Of a stretch of 64,000 bases of DNA, positions 1 to 6,748 are shown one piece after another; the first letter of the stretch is position 1, and each line of letters begins with the position of its first letter. Source of the DNA: Ignavibacteriota bacterium. GTDB lineage: Bacteria > Bacteroidota > Ignavibacteria > SZUA-365. The notes beneath the pieces were generated by a model. The model saw only the letters and a program-made list of their open reading frames with translations. It had not been told where the DNA came from and made no database searches. Made by a program: the position numbers and the translations under genes. Where the stretch lies: assembly GCA_016218045.1 (NCBI GenBank), contig JACRFB010000001.1, forward strand, positions 271,887 to 335,886. The letters run 5' to 3'.

Positions 1-200
1 ACATCATTGCAGCGCTCCACATCATCGGCCGCAATGACGATATCGAGACATTCTTCCATACCGACAAAGACGTCGACGGTTCGAACAAGAACAGGCTTTC
101 CGCCGAGAGGCAAATACTGCTTCGGGATGCCGGCACCAACACGTGTTCCCGTGCCTCCCGAGGGGATGCATACGCTGAATGGGGACGGCTGCGCGTGCAT
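1..200 (-). CDS. ispD: IspD, 2-C-methyl-D-erythritol 4-phosphate cytidylyltransferase (5' part only)
   Basis: Only the first 66 or so codons are in the window; the gene runs off the left edge. The reverse strand reads an ATG at 200 followed by VCIPSGGTGTRVGAGIPKQY and then LPLGGKPVLVRT. This is the nucleotide-binding glycine-rich loop and the following conserved lysine of IspD-type cytidylyltransferases. IspD makes CDP-methylerythritol in the cytoplasmic MEP isoprenoid pathway. The start fits because the family's glycine loop normally begins about ten residues from the N-terminus. It lies downstream of queA on the same strand, separated by a hairpin. A related sugar cytidylyltransferase cannot be excluded from this fragment, but the IPKQYLPLGGKPVL stretch is typical of IspD. 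Confidence 0.8.
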   Translation of the reverse strand, partial: MHAQPSPFSVCIPSGGTGTRVGAGIPKQYLPLGGKPVLVRTVDVFVGMEECLDIVIAADDVERCND

Positions 201-232
201 GAGTGCTGGATTTATCCGGTGGTTCTGAAATA

Positions 233-262
233 CGACGGGCGAAGCGCACGCTTCGCCCGTCG
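233..262 (-). terminator. Inverted repeat between queA and ispD, possible terminator
   Basis: A perfect inverted repeat with a 13-bp stem and a 4-base loop (arm CGACGGGCGAAGC) lies 24 bases past the queA stop. On the minus strand it is followed by TATTTCAG, so the T-tract is weak. It probably ends or attenuates queA transcription before ispD. Confidence 0.55.
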
Positions 263-286
263 CTCTCCGTTTTGCTCGGCGGGTGC

Positions 287-1321
287 TTACAAAATCAGCA
301 TCGCGTCGCCATAGCTGTACATCCGATATTTTTCCTTGATCGCCTTCTTGTAGGCCTTCATAGTCAGATCGTACCCTGCAAACGATGCGACAAGCATGAG
401 CAGGGTAGATTTCGGCATGTGAAAGTTTGTGATCAGTTTGTCCGTAATTTTGAAGTCGTACGGCGGATAGATGAATTTGTCAGTCCAGCTGCGAGCCGGG
501 GTAAGCTGCCGCATAGTGGTCACGCTCGACTCAAGCGCACGGACGGCGCTGGTACCACAAACAAAAATGCTGCGCTTCGCTTCTTTTGCACGATTGACAG
601 CAATGCATGCCGTAGGAGGGATCTCAAAATATTCCGAATCCATCTTGTGTTTGGTCAAATCCTCGACCTCGACAGGACGGAATGTTCCTTGGCCGATGTG
701 AAGAAGGACGTTTGTGACGTTTACTCCCTTCTTTTTCATCTTACCGAGCAACTGCTTGGTGAAATGCAGACCTGCGGTCGGAGCGGCCACAGCACCGACG
801 GTACGCGCATACACAGTCTGGTACCAGTCCTTGTCCGAATCTTCTGGCTCCCGTTTGATATAAGGAGGCAAGGGCGTCTGCCCAACTGCATCGATGAGTT
901 TGAAGAAATCGCCGTCGTAATTAAAACGCACCGTGCGACCCCGTGAAGTGGTGTTATCGATCACTTCGCACATCAATTCGTCCGAGAAATAGATCTTGTT
1001 GCCGATACGGACCTTGCGGGCGGGGTCGACGATCACATCCCACAGGTGCTCGTCTTTCGAGAGCTCACGGAGAAGGAAGACCTCGATCTTTGCGTTTGTT
1101 TTTTCCTTTCTGCCGATCAGCCGCGCGGGGAAAACACGCGTCTCGTTCAACACCAGGCAGTCGCCCTTCCGAAAGTACTCGTGCACGTCAGAAAACGCCC
1201 GATGTTCGATTTCCCCGGTGCTCCTGTGCACGACCATGAGCCTGGCACTGTCGCGTGGCTGCGCGGGATATTTCGCGATGAGAGTTTTTACAACCGGATA
1301 ATCAAAATCGGATAGTTTCAT
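287..1321 (-). CDS. queA: QueA, S-adenosylmethionine:tRNA ribosyltransferase-isomerase
   Basis: A 344-residue protein of normal QueA length. It transfers and isomerises the ribosyl part of SAM onto preQ1 at the tRNA wobble position, giving epoxyqueuosine. Visible signatures are the N-terminal MKLSDFDYPVVKTLIAKYPA block, VLNETRVFPARL near residue 60, GQTPLPPYIKR in the middle and APTAGLHFT around residue 180, all hallmarks of the family. The ATG at 1321 begins directly with the conserved MKLSDFDY start. It is divergent from the buk operon. Another queuosine gene, queD, lies about 31 kb away in this window, so the pathway genes are scattered. Confidence 0.96.
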   Translation of the reverse strand: MKLSDFDYPVVKTLIAKYPAQPRDSARLMVVHRSTGEIEHRAFSDVHEYFRKGDCLVLNETRVFPARLIGRKEKTNAKIEVFLLRELSKDEHLWDVIVDPARKVRIGNKIYFSDELMCEVIDNTTSRGRTVRFNYDGDFFKLIDAVGQTPLPPYIKREPEDSDKDWYQTVYARTVGAVAAPTAGLHFTKQLLGKMKKKGVNVTNVLLHIGQGTFRPVEVEDLTKHKMDSEYFEIPPTACIAVNRAKEAKRSIFVCGTSAVRALESSVTTMRQLTPARSWTDKFIYPPYDFKITDKLITNFHMPKSTLLMLVASFAGYDLTMKAYKKAIKEKYRMYSYGDAMLIL

Positions 1322-1428
1322 AGAATAGCGCCTAGATTACGAAAATCGCATAAATTTACAAAAATCGCGACGGGGAGTCAATAAATTCGGTGGGAAAATG
1401 TAGTAATTGTCGAAATTGGCCGAAAAAC

Positions 1429-1460
1429 GTTGTTGTTCGTCCCGCATCTTCGTAGGTTTG
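1429..1460 (+). promoter_or_regulatory. Bacteroidota-type promoter of the buk-ior operon
   Basis: GTTG at 1429-1432, a 20-base spacer, then TAGGTTTG at 1453-1460, an exact match to the Bacteroidota -7 consensus TAnnTTTG. Transcription would begin near 1467, leaving a leader of about 65 bases before the buk ATG. It lies in the 210-bp divergent gap between queA and buk. No equally good match was seen for queA. Confidence 0.5.
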
Positions 1461-1531
1461 TCGATATTTTCCCGGTGCAACAGCCACCAGGTTCCCCAGA
1501 TACACAGCACCTCCCCTCTCCTGGAGTCCTC

Positions 1532-2587
1532 ATGCCTGCTCCGAGTCACGTTCTTGTCATCAATCCGGGTTCCACATCTACTAAAATCGCCGTCTACCGG
1601 AACGAAAAACTGGCCGCGCAGGCCGATGTGAAACATGCGCCACCCCCGGGTGGAATCTGGGATGAATTTCCCACGCGTCTCGGGCAGATCCGAGCGGAGT
1701 TAAGCAAGCTCGGAGTTCGCGGAAACATCGATGCGGTGGCCGGTCGCGGTGGATTGTTGAAACCGGTTCAGGGCGGTACATACGCAGTAAACGACGCGAT
1801 GCTGGCTGACGCGCATGCGAATCTGCAGGGTGAGCACGCTTCGAATATGGGATGCGCCTTCGCGCACGCCCTCGCCTCGGAATGGTCCGTCCCCGCGTTT
1901 ATCGTCGATCCCATCTGTACAGATGAATTTGAACCTATTGCACGCTATTCGGGGCACCCTCTCATCCGGCGAAATGCACTCGCACATACACTGAACATGC
2001 ATGCGGTTGCACGTGCAGCGGCCGGCAAGTTGGGGGTTCCATACGCCAAGAGCAACATCATCGTCGCACATTTGGGGGGAGGAATCTCGATAGGCCCCCT
2101 GAAGGGCGGCCGCATCATCGATGTCAACGATGCGTCCAGCAACGGACCGTTCAGCCCTGATCGCACGGGAACACTGCCCCTGCAACAGTTCATCAAGCTT
2201 TGCTATTCCGGGAAGTACACTGAAACGGAAATGAAGAAGATGGTTATGGGCAAAGGCGGCCTCATTGCATACCTCGGCACGAATGATCTTCGACTCATCG
2301 AGGAACGTATTGCCGGAGGAGATCAGGAAGCTGCCGCTGTTGTCGATGCGATGTGTTATCAGATCGCGAAAGAAATTGGGTCCATGGCCGCTGTGCTCTC
2401 CGGTAAAGTGGACGCAATCGCCATGACTGGCGGATTGTCATATTCCAAGCGTGTTTTCACTTCGGTGAAACGACGCGTTTCGTGGATAGCACCGGTACTG
2501 AATTATGCCGGTGAGCACGAAATGCTCGCCCTCGCACTCGGTGCACTCCGTGTGCTCCGCGGTGAGGAAAAGGCGAAAGACTATTGA
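1532..2587 (+). CDS. buk: Butyrate kinase (acyl-phosphate to acid plus ATP)
   Basis: A 351-residue protein of the acetate/butyrate kinase (ASKHA) family. It starts MPAPSHVLVINPGSTSTK, the phosphate-1 loop, and contains VAHLGGGISIG and NDASSNGPFSPDRTG, both diagnostic of butyrate kinase rather than acetate kinase. It transfers the acyl phosphate group to ADP in the cytoplasm, forming a carboxylic acid and ATP. The ATG at 1532 is chosen because GGAG lies just upstream (1523-1526) and the conserved N-terminus begins there; the frame is open further upstream without homologous sequence. It is the first gene of an operon with iorA and iorB-ptb. That neighbourhood suggests branched or aryl acyl-phosphates from amino acids rather than only butyryl-phosphate. 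Confidence 0.94.
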   Translation: MPAPSHVLVINPGSTSTKIAVYRNEKLAAQADVKHAPPPGGIWDEFPTRLGQIRAELSKLGVRGNIDAVAGRGGLLKPVQGGTYAVNDAMLADAHANLQGEHASNMGCAFAHALASEWSVPAFIVDPICTDEFEPIARYSGHPLIRRNALAHTLNMHAVARAAAGKLGVPYAKSNIIVAHLGGGISIGPLKGGRIIDVNDASSNGPFSPDRTGTLPLQQFIKLCYSGKYTETEMKKMVMGKGGLIAYLGTNDLRLIEERIAGGDQEAAAVVDAMCYQIAKEIGSMAAVLSGKVDAIAMTGGLSYSKRVFTSVKRRVSWIAPVLNYAGEHEMLALALGALRVLRGEEKAKDY

Positions 2588-2663
2588 ACAACGTATCTTG
2601 CTTTGGTCGATGGACCACAGCAACCCGGCCTCGATTCAGACATTTTTTTCCGTAGGATTACAC

Positions 2664-4166
2664 ATGAGAACACACGCGCTTCTCACTGGAAGCCAGGCCG
2701 TGGCACGCGGCGCATATGAAGCAGGCGCAGCATATGCCATTGGGTTTCCCGGCTCCCCTATCAGTGATATCCTCCAGGCGGCTGACGACTTGGCGCCTCT
2801 TCGCGTACAACGCGCGCCCAACGAAAAAGTCGGGCTCGAAGTTGCTTTGGGAATAGCACAAGGTGGGAGCCGTGCACTTGCAGTCCTGAAGCACATCGGA
2901 CTGAACATCGCCGCCGATCCCATCATTTCCTCCGCCTATAGCGGTGTGAATGCCGGCATGGTCATCGCAGCAGTGGATGATCCCGGGATGCTGTCCTCGA
3001 TCAACGAACAGGATACGCGGCATTTCGCCCGTGCAGCCAAAATCCCGATGCTCGCACCATCGGAAGCGCAGGAGATTTCAGAATTTATTACGCTGGCATT
3101 TTCTCTCAGTGAAAAACACGACCTTCCCGTACTCGTGCGACTCACGACACGCCTCAGCAATACGCGTGGTATCTGCTCGCTGCAAGAGGCGCTCGGCGGC
3201 AGCGCGAAACAACGCGGTTTGAAGGCGCCACGAAGCGCGCGTGAGGGTATGAACAGACATGAGCATATCGAGAAGCAGCTCTCTGTCATCGAATCGTGGG
3301 CGAATCAGGCTTTTGATTTGAACTCAATTGACGTCGGTTCACCGGATGTGGGTATCATCACAAGCGGAATCTCGTATGTGTACGCGAAAGAAGTGCTGCC
3401 CGATGCATCCTTTCTCAAGCTGGGAATGATTCATCCGCTTCCACACAAGCTCATTTCTTACTTCGCCAGTCTCGTGAAGCGGCTCTATGTGATCGAAGAA
3501 TTGGATCCCTTTCTCGAGGAGCAGATACGCGCAATGGGCATCGGCGTAATCGGGAAAGAGGTGTTTCCCCGGACGGGCGAACTGACCCCGGATGTCGTAG
3601 CCCGTGGACTTTCAGCGGAAGGTGCTGTCGCTCACGGGCTCACATCCGAACCTGTGCAGCTCCCTACACGTCAATCGACCTTGTGCCTCGGCTGCGCCCA
3701 TCGCGGTCTTATGAACGTATTCCAGCGGATGAAGCTTGAAGTTGTGGGAGACATCGGGTGTTTTAATCCTGGAGAGTTGCCTCCCGCCGATCCACAGGAG
3801 ATGGACGCATGTTTTTGCATCGGCGCCAGCATGAGCGTCGCCTTCGGAATGTCATTAGCGCAAGGGGTATCCATTGCACAACGTACTGTCGCGGTCGTTT
3901 CTGGATCCACCTTCATGCACTCAGGCCTACCCGCCTTAGCGAATATCGTGCAGAACCGGGGGACGGCGACGGTGTGTATCCTCGCAACACCAAGCAATGA
4001 AGCGGCAGCTTCCGTCGCTCCGGAGGTGGATTACCGCAAACTCTGCGAAGGAGTCGGTGTAAAGCGGATCCGGACTGTTCTTCCCGACGACGAACCGTCA
4101 ATCGAGCAGGCCCTCCGCGAGGAGCTGACAGCCGAGGGCGTCTCGGTTATCATAAGCCAGATCTAA
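2664..4166 (+). CDS. iorA: Indolepyruvate:ferredoxin oxidoreductase alpha subunit, lacking the ferredoxin domain
   Basis: A 500-residue 2-oxoacid oxidoreductase alpha subunit. It would decarboxylate aryl- or branched-chain 2-oxoacids to acyl-CoA with thiamine diphosphate, reducing ferredoxin. The N-terminal pyrimidine-binding domain has GSQAVARGAYEAGA and GFPGSPISDI. The C-terminal pyrophosphate-binding domain has LCLGCAHR (C341, C344), GDIGC (C366) and CFCIGAS (C383, C385), where the family's proximal iron-sulfur cluster and cofactor sit. Well-studied IorA proteins carry an extra C-terminal 8Fe-type ferredoxin domain; this one stops at SVIISQI without it. The ATG at 2664 is chosen over an earlier in-frame one because conserved sequence begins there and the earlier one lies inside buk. 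It begins 76 bases after buk and 45 bases before iorB-ptb. Confidence 0.9.
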   Translation: MRTHALLTGSQAVARGAYEAGAAYAIGFPGSPISDILQAADDLAPLRVQRAPNEKVGLEVALGIAQGGSRALAVLKHIGLNIAADPIISSAYSGVNAGMVIAAVDDPGMLSSINEQDTRHFARAAKIPMLAPSEAQEISEFITLAFSLSEKHDLPVLVRLTTRLSNTRGICSLQEALGGSAKQRGLKAPRSAREGMNRHEHIEKQLSVIESWANQAFDLNSIDVGSPDVGIITSGISYVYAKEVLPDASFLKLGMIHPLPHKLISYFASLVKRLYVIEELDPFLEEQIRAMGIGVIGKEVFPRTGELTPDVVARGLSAEGAVAHGLTSEPVQLPTRQSTLCLGCAHRGLMNVFQRMKLEVVGDIGCFNPGELPPADPQEMDACFCIGASMSVAFGMSLAQGVSIAQRTVAVVSGSTFMHSGLPALANIVQNRGTATVCILATPSNEAAASVAPEVDYRKLCEGVGVKRIRTVLPDDEPSIEQALREELTAEGVSVIISQI

Positions 4167-4211
4167 AATAACGCGCCTACACAGTTCCCAACATTCATCG
4201 CACAACCGACA

Positions 4212-5777
4212 ATGAATACAGTCAACGTAATCCTCTGCGGTGTCGGAGGACAGGGCGTCCTCGACGCCGGCGAATTGTTGAGTCTCGCCGCAATGCATGC
4301 TGGGTACGATGTAAAAATGAGCACGCTGCAATACTCAGAAAACCATGGAGAAAGCGTCTCGTGTCATATTCGGTGGGGTGAGAAAATTTACTCTCCAACC
4401 ATCCGACAGGGTGAAGCAGATTTTATTCTGTCACTCGAACGCATGGAAACGCTTCGGCATCTTCCGATGGGGAAGAGCGGCGTGGCAGTCATTGTCAATG
4501 ATGAGAAAATCGGAATGCCTGCAGGCATCACCGAATCGGTCCCGTACCCCGAAAACATCGAAGACTTGGTTGCCAGTGTCCACGGCTCATTCCATATGCT
4601 GCCTGTTCGAGACATCGCGGGTGAAGGAAAGGGTCTTGACGCGACGGTACTGCTAGGCGCATTTGCCGCATTCAATCAATGTACTCCCGAAGCCTGGATG
4701 CGCGCCATCGATGAATGGGGGGGAACCGATGCGCCGCTGCACCACGAGGCATTTGGTCGTGGCCAATCGTTCGCGGCTGAACCTCTGCGTATCGAAGTGC
4801 ACGAACGGTTCGAATTGCCCGAGGGCCCCACAACCAAGGGCATCAGGAGTTTTGACGAGATGCTCGACCGTGTGCGCACACTTCCGAAGCGCCGCGTTTC
4901 GATAGCCGGGGCAGAGAATAAAGCAGCGTTCCATGCAGGGATCGAATGTGTGGATCTCGGATTGGGCACACCCGTATTTGTCGGTAATCCCGACATCATT
5001 CGCAAGACCGCTGCGGATAATTATCCCGAATTTCCGATCCAGAATTACGAAATAGTCGAAGCGGTCGACGAGACCGCCACCGCGGAACGTGCAGTCGCGA
5101 TCGTAAGGAACGGCGAGGCCGACATTCTCCTCAAGGGCGGAGTAAATACACCAACGCTGATGCGCGCTGTGCTGAACGGAAAGACCGGACTTCGCGCGGG
5201 AAGTCTGCTCAGTGATACTTTCGTGTTCGAATATCCGGACGAGGACGGAATTCGTCTGGTCATGATCACCGATGGTGGGGTGACATTACAGCCGACCATA
5301 CAGCAAAAGGTCGAGATCCTCCGTAACGCCGTCGTTGTTGCACATGCTCTAGGGAATGAGATGCCCCGCGTGGCGATTCTTGCAGCATCCGAGACCATCA
5401 ATCCCAATGTCGCCGCGACGATGGATGCAGCCGTCATTCAAAAAATGAATCGGACAGGACAGATCCCAGGCTGCATTGTGGAAGGACCCATCGCACTCGA
5501 TGTTGCAGTGAGCCGCAAAGCCGCCGCGATTAAAGGAACCGATTCACCTGTCGCTGGCCAGGCCGACATTCTCGTTGCCGCAAACATCGATACGGCAAAC
5601 GCTCTCGCGAAAAGCACAACCTATTTTGCCGGTTATCGCCTGTCGCACGTGATTGTCGGTGGAACGGCTCCGATTCTTATTGCTTCGCGATCCGATACAT
5701 CCGATGCAAAACTCCTGTCCGTGGCGCTCGGGAGTCTGATGGCAAAGTACTTCGAGGAACAACGCGGGAGCCGTTAA
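4212..5777 (+). CDS. iorB-ptb: IorB-Ptb fusion: indolepyruvate oxidoreductase beta subunit joined to phosphate butyryltransferase
   Basis: A 521-residue protein with two complete domains. Residues 1-195 are an IorB/2-oxoacid oxidoreductase gamma-type domain with GVGGQGVLDAG (11-20) and SENHGESVSCHIRWG (42-56). Residues 215-521 are a phosphate acetyl/butyryltransferase with LLKGGVNTPTLMRAVLN (307-322), DGGVTLQPT (354-362), EGPIALDVAVS (424-434) and LAKSTTYFAGYR (465-476). The first half should complete the IorA enzyme that makes acyl-CoA. The second should exchange CoA for phosphate, and Buk then makes ATP. The reading frame is uninterrupted through the junction, so this is not two overlapping genes. 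Physical channelling of acyl-CoA from one site to the next is inference. Confidence 0.9.
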   Translation: MNTVNVILCGVGGQGVLDAGELLSLAAMHAGYDVKMSTLQYSENHGESVSCHIRWGEKIYSPTIRQGEADFILSLERMETLRHLPMGKSGVAVIVNDEKIGMPAGITESVPYPENIEDLVASVHGSFHMLPVRDIAGEGKGLDATVLLGAFAAFNQCTPEAWMRAIDEWGGTDAPLHHEAFGRGQSFAAEPLRIEVHERFELPEGPTTKGIRSFDEMLDRVRTLPKRRVSIAGAENKAAFHAGIECVDLGLGTPVFVGNPDIIRKTAADNYPEFPIQNYEIVEAVDETATAERAVAIVRNGEADILLKGGVNTPTLMRAVLNGKTGLRAGSLLSDTFVFEYPDEDGIRLVMITDGGVTLQPTIQQKVEILRNAVVVAHALGNEMPRVAILAASETINPNVAATMDAAVIQKMNRTGQIPGCIVEGPIALDVAVSRKAAAIKGTDSPVAGQADILVAANIDTANALAKSTTYFAGYRLSHVIVGGTAPILIASRSDTSDAKLLSVALGSLMAKYFEEQRGSR

Positions 5778-5807
5778 ACGACTCCATCTGGAACCGTAAC
5801 TGATACC

Positions 5808-6515
5808 GTGCACCGGGACCCCACCACCCTCACGACCCTGCTCTCACAGCGCTTCCCTCTTCGCCAGTTCGAGCTTCACCTGGCGGGGCACACCTTAAGC
5901 CTGACCACGGCGCAGAGCATGGACGAACTTATCGACCGTATCACCGAAGACGAATTTCGTAGAGATGAAAGACTCCCTTACTGGGCGGAACTCTGGCACT
6001 CTTCGATAGCTCTCGCCGAGTACATCGCAGAACATCCCGAGCTGACTGCGCAACGTAACGTTTTGGAAATCGGCTGTGGTCTAGGCCTGCCAGGCATTAT
6101 CGCATCCCGGACCGGAGCTACCGTGACATTTTCCGATTACGACAACGATGCACTTCTGGCTTCGGAATTGAATCATGCCTGCAACGCGTCAGGAAGTGAG
6201 GCGGATTTTATCCTTCTGGATTACCGCTCGGCGCCGTCGCGGCGCTGGGAAGTTGTGCTTGCATCGGACATTGTGTACGAAAGACGCATGATCGAACCGG
6301 CATTGAATTTCCTTCGTGCGGCGGTATCAGAACAGGGATGTTTTATTATTGCCGAACCAAATCGACGAATCGCAGAACCCTTCATTGAGGGGCTTCGAGC
6401 TGTTGGATTCCATGTGGAGCACTCGCAACGACGGGCCGTTTTCTACGATCGTCCGGTGGATGTGGGCCTTTACGTTGGCCGTACGCTCAAGCAGGATTCC
6501 GTCACGAATCCATGA
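5808..6515 (+). CDS. Class I SAM-dependent methyltransferase, METTL/lysine-methyltransferase type
   Basis: A 235-residue methyltransferase with a GTG start, 30 bases after iorB-ptb on the same strand. The SAM-binding motif I is NVLEIGCGLGLPG (from residue 84), followed by an acidic strand end at FSDYDNDAL. An LPYWAELWHSSIALA segment precedes motif I and DIVYERR follows motif IV. This layout matches family-16 (METTL20/METTL21-like, PF10294) protein methyltransferases. METTL20-type enzymes methylate electron-transfer flavoprotein beta, which would suit an acyl-CoA operon, but the substrate here is unknown. Other small-molecule methyltransferases share the fold. Confidence 0.75.
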   Translation: MHRDPTTLTTLLSQRFPLRQFELHLAGHTLSLTTAQSMDELIDRITEDEFRRDERLPYWAELWHSSIALAEYIAEHPELTAQRNVLEIGCGLGLPGIIASRTGATVTFSDYDNDALLASELNHACNASGSEADFILLDYRSAPSRRWEVVLASDIVYERRMIEPALNFLRAAVSEQGCFIIAEPNRRIAEPFIEGLRAVGFHVEHSQRRAVFYDRPVDVGLYVGRTLKQDSVTNP

Positions 6516-6748
6516 TTGATTGCAGCCGGGTTACTGGAAAGGTGAGTCGTGCCGGGATTCGCCGTAAGTCGCTGTTGAGCATGAGAAACGAATGTCTCTT
6601 GAAACACTGAGAGACGTAATAACTGCACAAGCCGTCGAGGGCACGACGAAGTGATGGTTAAAAAGATGCAAACCTGCGGATTGTGTAGGTCATACAAGTG
6701 CGTTGACACAGGGGGATACTGATGGAACGCCCGAGTGGTTGAAAAAGT

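Noticed and set aside
203..946. A 247-codon plus-strand frame opposite queA
   Set aside because: Fully antisense to queA, which is unambiguous; its start lies in the ispD/queA gap without a promoter.
6516..6748. Possible RNA gene in the gap between the methyltransferase and the membrane/TPR gene
   Set aside because: No cloverleaf, T-loop consensus or strong hairpin with T-tract was found.
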